Positions 11,707-20,450 of a stretch of DNA of 64,000 bases are shown here, piece by piece (the first letter of the stretch is position 1; the number at the start of each line of letters is the position of its first letter). This DNA comes from Staphylococcus pragensis. GTDB taxonomy: Bacteria; Bacillota; Bacilli; Staphylococcales; Staphylococcaceae. The notes under the pieces were generated by a model, which did no database searches, had not been told where the DNA came from, and saw only the letters and a list, made by a program, of their open reading frames with translations. The stretch spans positions 332,836 to 396,835 of the forward strand of contig NZ_SRPJ01000002.1 of NCBI RefSeq assembly GCF_004785665.1, read 5' to 3'. Both the position numbers and the translations under genes were made by a program.

Positions 11707-12099
11707 TTGGCACAAGTTGAATATAGAGGTACAGGCCGTCGTAAAAACTCAGTAGCACGTGTACGTTTAGTACCAGGTGAAGGTAATATCACAGTAAACG
11801 AACGTGACGTACGTGAGTACTTACCATTCGAATCATTAATCTTAGACTTAAACCAACCATTCGATGTTACTGAAACTAAAGGTAACTATGATGTATTAGT
11901 TAACGTACACGGTGGTGGTTTCACTGGACAAGCTCAAGCTATCCGTCACGGAATCGCTCGTGCATTATTAGAAGCAGATCCTGAATACAGAGGTTCTTTA
12001 AAACGTGCAGGTTTATTAACTCGTGACCCACGTATGAAAGAACGTAAAAAACCTGGTCTTAAAAAAGCACGTCGTTCTCCACAATTCTCAAAACGTTAA
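11707..12099 (+). CDS. rpsI: 30S ribosomal protein uS9
   Basis: 130 codons ending [10 protein letters not shown], the conserved tail whose last arginine touches P-site tRNA. The start is a TTG at 11707: AGGAGG at 11693-11698 is 8 bases away, and [19 protein letters not shown] matches the family N-terminus. An ATT two codons earlier would be only two bases from the ribosome binding site and is rejected. No ATG is available near. Confidence 0.96.
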   Translation: MAQVEYRGTGRRKNSVARVRLVPGEGNITVNERDVREYLPFESLILDLNQPFDVTETKGNYDVLVNVHGGGFTGQAQAIRHGIARALLEADPEYRGSLKRAGLLTRDPRMKERKKPGLKKARRSPQFSKR

Positions 12100-12124
12100 G
12101 ATTGGAAACGAACATGTTTTTATC

Positions 12125-12157
12125 AAGCACTTCTCAATTTCGAGAAGTGCTTTTTTG
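12125..12157 (+). terminator. Terminator of rplM-rpsI
   Basis: AAGCACTTCTC (12125-12135) pairs with GAGAAGTGCTT (12142-12152), loop AATTTC, followed by a T-run. An 11-bp perfect stem. Confidence 0.9.
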
Positions 12158-12162
12158 TATAC

Positions 12163-12195
12163 AAAAAAGCTAGAGATTCTTAAAACCTCTAGCCT
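12163..12195 (-). terminator. Terminator of the sirtuin gene
   Basis: GCTAGAG (12169-12175) and CTCTAGC (12187-12193) form a stem; read on the minus strand it is followed by a T-run (the A6 at 12163-12168). It lies 13 bases past the stop of the minus-strand sirtuin gene. Confidence 0.8.
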
Positions 12196-12207
12196 TTGAA
12201 TAATATT

Positions 12208-12948
12208 TTACCTTTTAAATACTTCTTCGACTACTTCTGTCATATCATTATGAATGACTAAATCTGCTTTTCTATCATATGGTGTTTTATCTCGATTTAT
12301 AATGACTAAATTATCTCCGGTAAAGTTTGAAATAAATCCAGCAGCTGGTTGTACTACAAGTGATGATCCTAATACAATGACAGTATCTGCTTTTTGAATT
12401 TTATCAAGTGCTTTAAACACAGTAGGTTGATCTAACATTTCGCCATATAATACGATATCTGGACGAATGACTTCACCACATTTTTCACAGTATCTTAAAT
12501 GATGATCCATTACATGTGATTTAGAATATTTTTCACCACATTTAATACAATAAAATCGATTCAATGTACCATGGATTTCATCAATATTTTGACTTCCAGC
12601 ATCTTCATGTAAGCCATCGATATTTTGAGTGATTACACCTAATGACTTTCCTTCTTTTTCAAGTTCGGCAATCCATTCATGAACGATGTTGGGTTTCTTA
12701 TCTGCAACGAGTAGGCGTTTATGATAGAAATCAATGAAACTTTCTTTATTATCATTAAGATGATCTATACTTAATAAATATTCTGGTGAATAGCCATCTT
12801 TTGAAATTTCGTCAAACAATCCTCCTATTGAACGGAAATCGGGAATACCACTCGCTACTGACACGCCTGCACCAGTAAAGAAGACAATTTTATTTGAGTT
12901 ATCTATAATTTTTTTGAGTTTTTCAATTTTATTAGCCAAAGTTGTCAC
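12208..12948 (-). CDS. NAD-dependent protein deacylase, sirtuin (Sir2) family
   Basis: 246 codons. The Rossmann NAD site GAGVSVASGIPDFRS is near residues 21-36, QNIDGLHEDAG near 113, the catalytic histidine in EIHGTL near 130, and a four-cysteine zinc site (CIKC, CEKC) near 138-163. It should remove acetyl or acyl groups from lysines, consuming NAD. It stands alone, convergent with rpsI, as in other staphylococci; it is not linked to a macrodomain or lipoyl-ligase gene here, so it is not the ADP-ribosylating class M type by context. Start ATG is preceded by GAGGTGAC. Confidence 0.9.
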   Translation of the reverse strand: MTTLANKIEKLKKIIDNSNKIVFFTGAGVSVASGIPDFRSIGGLFDEISKDGYSPEYLLSIDHLNDNKESFIDFYHKRLLVADKKPNIVHEWIAELEKEGKSLGVITQNIDGLHEDAGSQNIDEIHGTLNRFYCIKCGEKYSKSHVMDHHLRYCEKCGEVIRPDIVLYGEMLDQPTVFKALDKIQKADTVIVLGSSLVVQPAAGFISNFTGDNLVIINRDKTPYDRKADLVIHNDMTEVVEEVFKR

Positions 12949-13185
12949 CTCATTAAAAGTATTAATTTACTGAATAACCTTCACTTTATATATTATAGTA
13001 CACACATTTCAAAATAACATTTTATTAAATTCTGCCATAATTAAAAGTTATGATATAAAAATATTAGAGTTCAATCGCTCAATGGTATAAAATTAGTATG
13101 CGCTGAAAATCTTTAAACTACATGTCTAAAACGATTAGGCATTTTCAAAATAAAAAAATAGCAATTGGGGGAAGTGAGGAATTGA

Positions 13186-13941
13186 ATGAATAAATACGAT
13201 CGTTTAGATGAAATTACTAAACTCGTAAATCAAAAAGGAACGGTTAGAACTAACGAAATCGTTGAGGAACTTAATGTATCTGATATGACAGTTCGACGTG
13301 ATTTAGCTGAATTAGAAGAAAAAGGACTATTAACTAAAATTCATGGCGGGGCGAGAAGTAATTCAGTCTTTCAATTTAAGGAGAAATCACATCAAGAGAA
13401 ACATACACAGAATAAAGAAGAAAAACGAGTTGTAGCTCAAAAAGCTGCTAAACTCATTGAAGAAGGCGACACAATATTCTTAGGGCCAGGAACAACGATA
13501 GAATTTCTAGCTGAGGTAATGGAACATCAATCGTTGACGGTTATTACAAACTGTTTCCCGGTATTTAAAATATTGTTTAAAAAGCGTTCGATAGATTTCA
13601 AAGTGTATTTGCTTGGCGGGGAAATGCGAGAACTTACGGAATCGTTTGTTGGAGAAATGACGAATACCTTACTTAAAACGAAACGCTTTAGCAAGATGTT
13701 CTTTAGTTGTAATGGTATTAAAGAGGCAGATGTACTTACCTCTACTATTGATGAAGCTTATACACAACAAATCGCATTAGAACGATCGGTAGAAAAATAT
13801 TTACTTATTGATTCTTCAAAAATTGGAAAAGAAGACTTTACGCAGTTGTGTAAATTAGAAGACTTAACTGCAGTTGTCCTTGATACCGATGATGAAGAAA
13901 GTGTTTCGAAATTACAATTACATACAGAAGTAATTTATTAA
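13186..13941 (+). CDS. lacR: Lactose phosphotransferase system repressor
   Basis: 251 codons, DeoR family. The N-terminal winged helix-turn-helix includes [21 protein letters not shown] (about residues 24-44); the C-terminal sugar-phosphate-sensing domain has [16 protein letters not shown]. In staphylococci LacR represses lacABCDFEG and is released by tagatose-6-phosphate or a related intermediate. It is transcribed in the same direction as, but separately from, the lac genes: a terminator and a full promoter follow. The gene looks intact although the operon it controls is broken. GGGGGAAGTGAGG precedes the ATG. Confidence 0.93.
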   Translation: MNKYDRLDEITKLVNQKGTVRTNEIVEELNVSDMTVRRDLAELEEKGLLTKIHGGARSNSVFQFKEKSHQEKHTQNKEEKRVVAQKAAKLIEEGDTIFLGPGTTIEFLAEVMEHQSLTVITNCFPVFKILFKKRSIDFKVYLLGGEMRELTESFVGEMTNTLLKTKRFSKMFFSCNGIKEADVLTSTIDEAYTQQIALERSVEKYLLIDSSKIGKEDFTQLCKLEDLTAVVLDTDDEESVSKLQLHTEVIY

Positions 13942-13947
13942 ATAAAG

Positions 13948-13990
13948 AAATCCTAAGATTGTTTGAAAGTAAACAATCTTAGGATTTTTT
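13948..13990 (+). terminator. Terminator of lacR
   Basis: AAATCCTAAGATTGTTT (13948-13964) pairs with AAACAATCTTAGGATTT (13971-13987), 17 bp with a 6-base loop, followed by T residues. Confidence 0.92.
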
Positions 13991-14074
13991 AGTTTATAAA
14001 AGTTTAATTAAACACAGAAATACATTGTTTTGTTTAAAACAACTAAATATCAAACAATATTCAAACATTTATTG

Positions 14075-14103
14075 TTGATTATTTGTTTGTTTATGTTTAT
14101 AAT
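14075..14103 (+). promoter_or_regulatory. Promoter of the lac operon
   Basis: TTGATT (14075-14080), 17-base spacer, TATAAT (14098-14103). It lies 88 bases before the lacA start and sits among repressor- and CcpA-type sites. Confidence 0.85.
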
Positions 14104-14152
14104 TTAATCGTAAAGATTTGAAAGCGCTTTTTCACACAACAAATAAACATAA
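14091..14152 (+). promoter_or_regulatory. Probable LacR operators around the lac promoter
   Basis: TTATGTTTAT at 14091-14100, over the -10, recurs exactly inverted as ATAAACATAA at 14143-14152, so the two arms bracket the transcription start and the cre-like site. Upstream (14028-14090) there are further CAAACA and TGTTTG repeats. DeoR-type repressors use such T-rich TGTTT repeats; assignment to LacR is by position. Confidence 0.6.
14119..14134 (+). promoter_or_regulatory. cre-like catabolite repression site
   Basis: TGAAAGCGCTTTTTCA, a palindromic CcpA-type site with two extra T residues in the right arm compared with the usual 14-bp cre. Starting about 15 bases after the -10, it would block early elongation. 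Confidence 0.65.
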
Positions 14153-14190
14153 TGCTGTGGAAAGATATCATCTTAAAAAGGAGAATTACT

Positions 14191-14619
14191 ATGACAATTA
14201 TTATTGGTTCAGACGTAGATGGCAAAAGATTGAAAGATGTTGTTAAAACATTTTTAAAAGAAAACAATCATGATGTGCTTGATGTAACTGAAGGTAAAGA
14301 ATTAGATTTTGTGGATTCAACACTAGCAGTTGTACATGAAGTTCAAAAAAATGATGAGAACTTAGGAATTGCAATTGATGCCTATGGTGCAGGAAGTTTC
14401 ATGGTTGCTACTAAAGTTAAAGGCATGATTGCTGCAGAAGTTTCAGATGAACGTTCTGCTTATATGACACGTGGTCATAATAATGCACGCATGATTACTA
14501 TGGGAGCGCAAATCGTTGGAGATACTTTAGCTCAAAATGTTGCAAAAGAATTTGTTAATGGTCATTACGATGGTGGACGTCACCAAATTCGTGTAGATAT
14601 GTTAAATAAAATGTGTTAA
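14191..14619 (+). CDS. lacA: Galactose-6-phosphate isomerase subunit LacA
   Basis: 142 codons from the ATG at 14191 (AAAAGGAG upstream). RpiB/LacAB family: [30 protein letters not shown] is split by the typical arginine/histidine active-site region. With LacB it converts galactose-6-phosphate to tagatose-6-phosphate. Length and ends match staphylococcal LacA. First gene of the operon. Confidence 0.96.
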   Translation: MTIIIGSDVDGKRLKDVVKTFLKENNHDVLDVTEGKELDFVDSTLAVVHEVQKNDENLGIAIDAYGAGSFMVATKVKGMIAAEVSDERSAYMTRGHNNARMITMGAQIVGDTLAQNVAKEFVNGHYDGGRHQIRVDMLNKMC

Positions 14620-14635
14620 TTGGGAGGATAATAAA

Positions 14636-15151
14636 ATGAAAATAGCTATTGGTTGCGATCATATTGTAACAGATACAAAAATGGCAGTTTCTAAACATTT
14701 AAAAGAACAAGGACATGAAGTAATTGATGTAGGAACATATGATTTTACAAGAACACACTATCCAATCTTTGGTAAAAAAGTTGGTGAAGCTGTAACAAGT
14801 GGAGAAGCGGATTTAGGTGTATGTATTTGTGGAACTGGTGTTGGTATTAGTAACTCAGCTAACAAAGTGCCAGGCGTAAGAACTGCATTAGTTCGTGATA
14901 TGACTACAGCTTTATATTCTAAAGAAGAATTAAATGCAAACGTTGTAAGCTTCGGCGGTAAAGTCGTAGGAGAATTATTTATCTTCGATATCGTAGACGC
15001 ATTCATTAAAGCGGAATATAAACCTACTGAGGAAAATAAAAAATTAATCGCTAAAATCGAACATTTAGAAGCACATAATGATAAACAAGCTGATCCTCAC
15101 TTCTTTGATGAATTTTTAGAAAAATGGAACAAAGGTGAATATCACGATTAA
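14636..15151 (+). CDS. lacB: Galactose-6-phosphate isomerase subunit LacB
   Basis: 171 codons. It begins [15 protein letters not shown] and has the RpiB-type catalytic cysteine in [15 protein letters not shown] (residues about 63-77). It forms the heteromultimeric isomerase with LacA. TGGGAGG precedes the ATG; 16 bases separate it from lacA. Confidence 0.96.
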   Translation: MKIAIGCDHIVTDTKMAVSKHLKEQGHEVIDVGTYDFTRTHYPIFGKKVGEAVTSGEADLGVCICGTGVGISNSANKVPGVRTALVRDMTTALYSKEELNANVVSFGGKVVGELFIFDIVDAFIKAEYKPTEENKKLIAKIEHLEAHNDKQADPHFFDEFLEKWNKGEYHD

Positions 15152-15163
15152 AGGTGGACTATC

Positions 15164-16096
15164 ATGATTTTAACATTAACACTTAATCCTTCTGTAGATA
15201 TTTCATATCCTTTGGAACACTTTAATCTTGATACAGTCAATAGAGTGACAAATACAAGTAAAACTGCTGGAGGCAAAGGTTTAAATGTAACACGTGTTTT
15301 ATCAGAATTTGGTGAAGATGTTTTAGCAAGTGGATTTTTAGGTGGTCAGTTAGGTGAGTTTATTGAACATCAACTTGATGAGAACCAAATACAACATTCA
15401 TTTTTCCAAATTAAAGGTGAAACAAGAAACTGTATTGCTATCTTACATGAAGGTCAACAAACTGAAATATTAGAACAAGGCCCTGCAATTAGTGAAGAAG
15501 AAGCTAAAGGTTTCAAATCACATTTAAGTCATTTATTTAGCAAAGCTAATGCAATTGCTATGTCAGGAAGTTTACCTAAAGGATTGAACTCAGATTATTA
15601 TGCAGAAATTATTCAATTAGCTAATCAACAACACATACCAACTGTCCTAGATAGTTCAGGTCAGTCATTAATGGATGTATTGTTAAGCGATAGTAAGCCT
15701 ACAGTGATAAAACCTAATATTGATGAATTATCACAATTGTTACAAACCACTGTTACTACAGATATAAATAGTTTAAAAGAAGCAGTCACTCAACCCATCT
15801 TTGAAGGTATTGAATGGATTATCGTTTCTTTAGGTGGCGACGGTGCTTTCGCAAAACATCATCAAACGTTCTATAAAGTTAACATTCCAAATATTAAAGT
15901 AGTAAATCCTGTTGGTTCTGGTGACTCAACTGTAGCAGGAATTACGTCAGGATTAATTCATCAAGATTCTGATAAGGATTTATTAAGAAAAGCAAATACA
16001 TTTGGCATGTTAAATGCAATGGAAAGCCAAACTGGTCATATCAATGTAAATAAATTTGACGAAATATTCCAACAAATTGAAGTTATAGAGGTGTAA
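15164..16096 (+). CDS. lacC: Tagatose-6-phosphate kinase
   Basis: 310 codons, PfkB (ribokinase-like) family. The first signature [12 protein letters not shown] is near residue 37 and the second, [13 protein letters not shown], near residue 247 with the catalytic aspartate in GSGD. It phosphorylates tagatose-6-phosphate to the 1,6-bisphosphate. Three bases before lacD. Confidence 0.95.
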   Translation: MILTLTLNPSVDISYPLEHFNLDTVNRVTNTSKTAGGKGLNVTRVLSEFGEDVLASGFLGGQLGEFIEHQLDENQIQHSFFQIKGETRNCIAILHEGQQTEILEQGPAISEEEAKGFKSHLSHLFSKANAIAMSGSLPKGLNSDYYAEIIQLANQQHIPTVLDSSGQSLMDVLLSDSKPTVIKPNIDELSQLLQTTVTTDINSLKEAVTQPIFEGIEWIIVSLGGDGAFAKHHQTFYKVNIPNIKVVNPVGSGDSTVAGITSGLIHQDSDKDLLRKANTFGMLNAMESQTGHINVNKFDEIFQQIEVIEV

Positions 16097-16099
16097 TTC

Positions 16100-17077
16100 A
16101 TGACTAAATCACAACAAAAATTATCATCAATTGAGCAATTAAGTAATAAAGAAGGGGTTATCTCAGCTTTAGCATTTGACCAACGTGGTGCTTTAAAAAG
16201 AATGATGGCTGAACATCAAACTGAAGAACCAACTGTTGAACAAATTGAACAATTAAAAGTTCTTGTATCTGAAGAATTAACTCAATATGCATCATCAATT
16301 CTTTTAGATCCAGAATATGGATTACCTGCTTCTGATGCACGTAATAAAGAATGTGGTTTATTACTTGCTTATGAAAAAACAGGTTATGACGTAAATGCTA
16401 AAGGTCGTTTACCTGACTGTTTAGTTGAATGGTCAGCAAAACGTTTAAAAGAACAAGGCGCTAATGCTGTTAAATTCTTACTTTATTATGATGTTGATGA
16501 TTCAGAAGAAATCAATGTTCAAAAGAAAGCATATATTGAAAGAATTGGATCTGAGTGTGTAGCAGAAGACATTCCATTCTTCTTAGAAGTTTTAACATAT
16601 GATGACAACATTCCGGATAATAAAAGTGCTGAATTTGCGAAAGTAAAACCTCGTAAAGTTAATGAAGCGATGAAGTTATTCTCAGAAGAAAGATTCAATG
16701 TTGATGTACTTAAAGTTGAAGTACCAGTCAATATGAACTATGTTGAAGGCTTTGCTGATGGTGAAGTGGTTTATAGCAAAGAAGAAGCGGCACAACACTT
16801 CCGTGATCAAGAAGCTTCTACACATTTACCATATATCTATTTAAGTGCGGGTGTTACTGCTGAACTATTCCAAGAAACACTTAAATTTGCTCATGAAGCT
16901 GGCGCTAAATTCAATGGTGTACTTTGTGGACGTGCAACTTGGTCAGGTGCGGTAAAAGTTTATATCGAACAAGGCGAAGAAGCAGCACGTGAATGGTTAC
17001 GCACTACTGGATTTAAAAATATCGATGATTTAAATAAAGTATTAGAAACAACAGCAACATCTTGGAAATCTAAATAA
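16100..17077 (+). CDS. lacD: Tagatose-1,6-bisphosphate aldolase
   Basis: 325 codons, class I LacD family. Motifs [14 protein letters not shown] near residue 24, the Schiff-base lysine in [10 protein letters not shown] near 205, and [18 protein letters not shown] near the C-terminus. It cleaves tagatose-1,6-bisphosphate to dihydroxyacetone phosphate and glyceraldehyde-3-phosphate. GAGGTG lies before the ATG. Intact. Confidence 0.95.
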   Translation: MTKSQQKLSSIEQLSNKEGVISALAFDQRGALKRMMAEHQTEEPTVEQIEQLKVLVSEELTQYASSILLDPEYGLPASDARNKECGLLLAYEKTGYDVNAKGRLPDCLVEWSAKRLKEQGANAVKFLLYYDVDDSEEINVQKKAYIERIGSECVAEDIPFFLEVLTYDDNIPDNKSAEFAKVKPRKVNEAMKLFSEERFNVDVLKVEVPVNMNYVEGFADGEVVYSKEEAAQHFRDQEASTHLPYIYLSAGVTAELFQETLKFAHEAGAKFNGVLCGRATWSGAVKVYIEQGEEAAREWLRTTGFKNIDDLNKVLETTATSWKSK

Positions 17078-17095
17078 TTAAAGGAGGTTAATGAT

Positions 17096-17410
17096 ATGAA
17101 TAGAGAAGAGGTACAATTACTTGGTTTTGAAATCGTAGCTTATGCTGGCGATGCACGTTCTAAATTGTTAGAAGCTTTAACTGCTGCTAAAAATGGTGAA
17201 TTAGATAAGGCTGAGCAACTTGCTGAAGAAGCTAATGAATGTATCGCAAATGCGCACAAAGCACAAACTAGTTTATTAGCTAAAGAAGCGCAAGGTGATG
17301 ACATTGCATATAGCGTAACTATGATGCACGGTCAAGACCATTTAATGACAACATTATTATTAAAAGATTTAATCAAACACCTAATAGAATTATATAGAAG
17401 AGGGAGTTGA
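17096..17410 (+). CDS. lacF: Lactose-specific PTS enzyme IIA
   Basis: 104 codons. It has the trimeric helical IIA-lac fold with the phosphorylated histidine H78 and the metal aspartate D81 in [16 protein letters not shown] precedes the ATG. It overlaps the start region of lacE. The gene is intact but its partner is disrupted. Confidence 0.95.
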   Translation: MNREEVQLLGFEIVAYAGDARSKLLEALTAAKNGELDKAEQLAEEANECIANAHKAQTSLLAKEAQGDDIAYSVTMMHGQDHLMTTLLLKDLIKHLIELYRRGS

Positions 17411-17415
17411 CCCTG

Positions 17416-17651
17416 ATGAATAAGTTAATAGCATGGATAGAAAAAGGGAAGCCGTTCTTTGAAAAAATATCTCGTAATATTTATTTAAGAGCGATTCGTG
17501 ATGGATTTATAGCAGCAATTCCAATTATCTTGTTCTCAAGTATCTTTATCTTAGTAACTTATGTGCCGAATGTATTTGGCTTTACATGGAGTAAAACAAT
17601 GGAAGGTATATTAATGAAACCTTATAACTATACGATGGGTATTGTTGGTTT
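17416..17651 (+). pseudogene. lacE: lacE, 5' fragment (lactose PTS enzyme IICB), interrupted
   Basis: The first 78 or so codons of the lactose permease, [20 protein letters not shown] up to YNYTMGIVG, then two foreign codons and TAA at 17656-17658. It contains only the first membrane helices of the IIC domain. The rest of lacE resumes at about 33478 with [16 protein letters not shown], so the element sits inside codon region 74-80. The ATG at 17416 is chosen over a TTG at 17407. The fragment cannot form a transporter. Confidence 0.95.
17626..17651 (+). repeat. attL, left copy of the direct repeat
   Basis: The 26-base repeat starts AACTATACGATGGG and ends ATTGTTGGTTT. It differs from attR at three positions, each T here and A there, spaced 9 and 6 bases. 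It encodes NYTMGIVGF of lacE. The true strand-exchange core must be a shorter identical piece, such as ACGATGGG or ATTGT. Confidence 0.8.
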
Positions 17652-17660
17652 AAGCTAAAA

Positions 17661-17700
17661 AAGAGCTGTAAACGTTGGTATGAAGCGGTTTACAACTCTT
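17661..17700 (-). terminator. Terminator of the integrase gene at the left end
   Basis: AAGAG-C-TGTAAAC (17661-17673) pairs with GTTTACA-A-CTCTT (17688-17700) with one C-A mismatch; on the minus strand it is followed by a T-run. It lies 38 bases past the int stop and 10 bases inside the element. The loop contains a GAAGCGG Chi heptamer. Confidence 0.75.
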
Positions 17701-17713
17701 GATGATATGAATT

Positions 17714-17735
17714 GAATACGTTTTGAATACGTGAT
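17714..17735 (+). repeat. Left-end 11-bp direct repeats (two copies)
   Basis: GAATACGTTTT at 17714 and GAATACGTGAT at 17725, in phase at 11-base spacing. The same unit occurs four times at the right end in the same orientation. Their place just inside both ends fits integrase arm-type binding sites. Confidence 0.75.
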
Positions 17736-17737
17736 TA

Positions 17738-18874
17738 CTAAAAACTAACATAATTTGCGAACTTTTCGGCCACTTTCTCACGCTGCTTTTCTGTAACGTG
17801 TGCATATATTCCCATTGTCGTTTGTATATCCTCGTGACCTAATCTATCTTGTACCTCTTGAACAGATAAGCCCGCTTCAAATAATAAAGAACAGTGTGTA
17901 TGTCTAAAGCCATGTACTGTTATCCTTTTAAATTTATTCTTTTTACATATCAAATTCAAAGTTTCATTAGCATATACTCTATTTAGTCGTTTATTCGTTT
18001 CTACATTCGTGAATATTTCTTGATGTTTGCTAGATGTATTATGACCGTGTTTAAGAGATAACACACGTTGTTGAGTACGCCACTCTTTTAATACCTCTAA
18101 TGTCTTACTATCAACACTGATCGTTCTAATTGATGAACGAGTTTTAGGCGTATCTATAAACTGTCTATGATTTAAGCCCTCTGCAAGTGTCTTATTCACG
18201 CTTAACGTCTGATTAGTAAAATCTATATCATTCCATGTTAACGCCATTAATTCGCCACGTCTGATACCCGTAAAGGCAAGGGTACGAAATAAAGCATGAT
18301 GTAATACATTATCTTTTACAAGCTCTAAAAACTGCTGCAATTCATCACTTGTATAGTATTTCATTGTTTCGTGTTTCTGATTACTTTTCTTACGTGGTGC
18401 TTTTATGTGATTAAATGGATTATCAGTTATGATTTTTAAACTAATAGCATACTCAAAGATAGTAGACGCATATATACGCCCCTTTTTCGTTTCTGAATAT
18501 GTTCGATACCATTCATTCAATACTTTTTGACAATGTGGCACGGTAATATCTTTAATAGCCATATTCTCAAAGTGTGGAAGTATCATCATTTTAAATGTTG
18601 TCATTGCTTGCTGATAGGTGCTTTCTTTTACTGTATTTCTATATTGTTCTAACCATAGTTCATATATTTGCTTAAACGTCATTATTTCAGTATTTAAGAA
18701 GCCGTTAGCTTGTACTTCTGTTTGCAGCTTAGCTTCTGCAATTTTGGCTTCTCTTTCAGTTTTAAAGCCACGTCTTGTTGTCCGCTTCTGCTTACGAGTA
18801 ATCGGATCAACACCGAGATATGCAACAAACATATACGCCGTTGAGCCGTCTTTCTTTTTATATTTCTTAATCAT
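17738..18874 (-). CDS. int: Site-specific tyrosine recombinase (integrase)
   Basis: 378 codons. An N-terminal arm-binding domain (about 1-50, AYLGVDPITRKQKRTTRRGF) is followed by a SAM-like core-binding domain (about 65-155) and the catalytic domain. Catalytic residues: R205 in TGIRRGE, H321 and R324 in HGFRH, H347 in LGHED and the nucleophile Y357 in MGIYAHV. All are present, so it should be active. It should recognise the lacE target and the 11-bp arm repeats at the ends. AAGGAT precedes the start on the minus strand. It resembles Tn916/phage-type integrases of Firmicutes. Confidence 0.95.
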   Translation of the reverse strand: MIKKYKKKDGSTAYMFVAYLGVDPITRKQKRTTRRGFKTEREAKIAEAKLQTEVQANGFLNTEIMTFKQIYELWLEQYRNTVKESTYQQAMTTFKMMILPHFENMAIKDITVPHCQKVLNEWYRTYSETKKGRIYASTIFEYAISLKIITDNPFNHIKAPRKKSNQKHETMKYYTSDELQQFLELVKDNVLHHALFRTLAFTGIRRGELMALTWNDIDFTNQTLSVNKTLAEGLNHRQFIDTPKTRSSIRTISVDSKTLEVLKEWRTQQRVLSLKHGHNTSSKHQEIFTNVETNKRLNRVYANETLNLICKKNKFKRITVHGFRHTHCSLLFEAGLSVQEVQDRLGHEDIQTTMGIYAHVTEKQREKVAEKFANYVSF

Positions 18875-18999
18875 TGTAAATCAATCCTTTCTACTTGCCC
18901 GCATGCGTTTGATTGGATTGAACACACCTTTGAGAGTGGTTACTCATTGGTGCGGTAATAGTATGTATGAACTCGTAAGCAGGAGTGAAATAATAAAAA

Positions 19000-19740
19000 C
19001 TAATTTTTATTAATCATACTTATCAATTCATCTATATTTTGAGGATATGTTTCTTTAAAAACTAAATACATTGGTTTATCTTTAATTTTTTGATAGTAAT
19101 AATTCGGATAATTATAAATGCGTTCACTTATTTTTAAAGATTTTAACTTTAAATCTTTAGCACGTTTAACTAAGTTGTTTTTATCAAAGCTATCATCTCG
19201 AGCATTAAATTCATTCATTATCTCAATGTATTCATTTGTAAATGAAATTAATTCTTCTAAAGTAATAGGTTTCAATTTGTCGTTATTAGATTTATCATTA
19301 TTTAATAATTCTATATATAAATCTTTTACATATTCGTATTTAATAGAAGAAATATCTAAACCTCTTTTTTTTAAAATATTTACAATTTCTAAAGCTTCTT
19401 TGTATTCATCAATAGAAGAAAAATATATATCTCCTTCCGTATAATAAGCTTTTAGAACATAATCATAAATTTTTTGAAAATCTTGAAATTGATCAAGTGC
19501 TTTACTAAAACCATTGTGAAATAAATCTTCACTAAAATGTACAATTAAATTATATGAAGTATTTAAACTATCAGCATAAGTATGTAAATCGTCTAAATCA
19601 ATCTTTCGATTGCCATTTTCATGATTGGAAATAGTATTTTGACTAAAACCGGTTAATTCGCTTAATTGATGTTGTGTCATTTTTTTAGATTTTCGAATTC
19701 TTTTAATTACTTGGCCTAGAGTGTTCTGTCTTTCCGCCAT
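19000..19740 (-). CDS. CI-type repressor with N-terminal XRE helix-turn-helix
   Basis: 246 codons from the ATG giving MAERQNTLGQVIKRIRK; GAGGAAA lies 5 bases upstream, while an in-frame ATG 33 bases earlier has no ribosome binding site. The XRE domain (about 8-60) reads KKMTQHQLSELTGFSQNTISNHENGNRKI. The remaining 180 residues are helical and acidic; I do not recognise them and see no LexA-type Ala-Gly cleavage site or Ser-Lys pair, so induction is unlikely to use RecA-driven self-cleavage. It is divergent from a Cro-like gene across three operators, the layout of a lysogeny switch. Confidence 0.85.
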   Translation of the reverse strand: MAERQNTLGQVIKRIRKSKKMTQHQLSELTGFSQNTISNHENGNRKIDLDDLHTYADSLNTSYNLIVHFSEDLFHNGFSKALDQFQDFQKIYDYVLKAYYTEGDIYFSSIDEYKEALEIVNILKKRGLDISSIKYEYVKDLYIELLNNDKSNNDKLKPITLEELISFTNEYIEIMNEFNARDDSFDKNNLVKRAKDLKLKSLKISERIYNYPNYYYQKIKDKPMYLVFKETYPQNIDELISMINKN

Positions 19741-19763
19741 TTTCCTCAATTCCTTTCTATGAA

Positions 19764-19837
19764 ATAATAGCATATAGAAAAAAATATCTCAATTTGTTAT
19801 AATTAGTGTTGAAATTTATATCTCATTTTGAGATAAT
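19764..19837. promoter_or_regulatory. Divergent promoters and operators O1, O2 of the element's genetic switch
   Basis: Minus strand: TTGAGA (19792-19787), 17 bases, TATTAT (19769-19764) drives the repressor. Plus strand: TTGAAA (19809-19814), 17 bases, GATAAT (19832-19837) drives the Cro-like gene. O1, TATCTCAATTTGTTATA (19785-19801), covers the repressor -35. O2, TATCTCATTTTGAGATA (19819-19835), covers the spacer and -10 of the rightward promoter. O1 has a degenerate right half, which suggests weaker binding. Confidence 0.85.
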
Positions 19838-19855
19838 TTATTTGGAGGTGGTTAT

Positions 19856-20083
19856 ATGTTGACTAAAAAAGTAGAATTAAAACAAAAATATCTTAAACCT
19901 AAACAACAACTTAGAGAAATAAGATTAAAAAAAGAGTTATCTACTAGTTATGTAGCTCAATTAATCGGGTTAGATAGACGGCAATATGTAGCTAAGGAAA
20001 AAGGCTTATTTCCTTTTCACGATTATGAAATAGTTACTTTAGTAAATGAGTTAGATATTGATAAAGAAGTATTTTTTATTTAA
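19856..20083 (+). CDS. Small XRE-family (Cro-like) DNA-binding protein
   Basis: 75 codons, ATG after TTGGAGGTGG. Residues about 20-60 form a helix-turn-helix: LREIRLKKELSTSYVAQLIG then LDRRQYVAKEKG. It is the first gene rightward from the switch and would compete with the repressor for the same operators. It has a basic N-terminus (KQKYLKPKQQ). No other domain. Confidence 0.8.
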   Translation: MLTKKVELKQKYLKPKQQLREIRLKKELSTSYVAQLIGLDRRQYVAKEKGLFPFHDYEIVTLVNELDIDKEVFFI

Positions 20084-20090
20084 ATTTATA

Positions 20091-20107
20091 TATCTCAATT
20101 TGAGATA
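20091..20107 (+). promoter_or_regulatory. Operator O3, perfect 17-bp palindrome
   Basis: TATCTCAATTTGAGATA has the same half-sites as O1 and O2 and is the most symmetrical of the three. It lies between the Cro-like gene and the excisionase-like gene, directly 5' of AAAGGAGG. A weak promoter TTGATA (20058) - 17 - TAAATT (20081) would place O3 near its start point. Confidence 0.8.
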
Positions 20108-20123
20108 AAAAGGAGGCTTATAA

Positions 20124-20387
20124 ATGAGTGCACCGATTTTAAGTGAAGCCGCTTCAATCGAGTTAGCAAACGGTATATTGAAACTTGCCGAGCAAATCGC
20201 CCAGCAAAAAATAGAACAACAACAGAAGCGGTGGCTTACACAAACAGAAGTAAGAAAGTTATACAGATGTACACATAGTGATGTTACAGAGTGGGAACGT
20301 TTAGGACTTACTAAACGTAAACAGGGGCGAAGCTATTACTATGATCGTCAAGAAATAGAAAGATTTTTAGAAAGTCAAAAATATTAA
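20124..20387 (+). CDS. Excisionase-like helix-turn-helix protein
   Basis: 87 codons. The C-terminal half, RWLTQTEVRKLYRCTHSDVTEW and GRSYYYDRQEIERFLESQ, is a MerR/excisionase-type winged HTH. The N-terminal half is helical and glutamine-rich (EQIAQQKIEQQQ). Likely a recombination directionality factor or island regulator. The preceding AAAGGAGG gives a strong start. A hairpin CTTGCccGCAAG follows at 20394. Confidence 0.75.
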   Translation: MSAPILSEAASIELANGILKLAEQIAQQKIEQQQKRWLTQTEVRKLYRCTHSDVTEWERLGLTKRKQGRSYYYDRQEIERFLESQKY

Positions 20388-20450
20388 TGAAATCTTGCCC
20401 GCAAGCGAGTGAATAAAAGTAATAGTACTAATCAATTTCGGAGGTTTTAA

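Noticed and set aside
12208..12948. Sirtuin as part of a defence system or the lipoyl-linked ADP-ribosylation operon
   Set aside because: No partner gene (macrodomain, lipoate ligase, SIR2-associated effector) adjoins; it is a single conserved core-genome gene.
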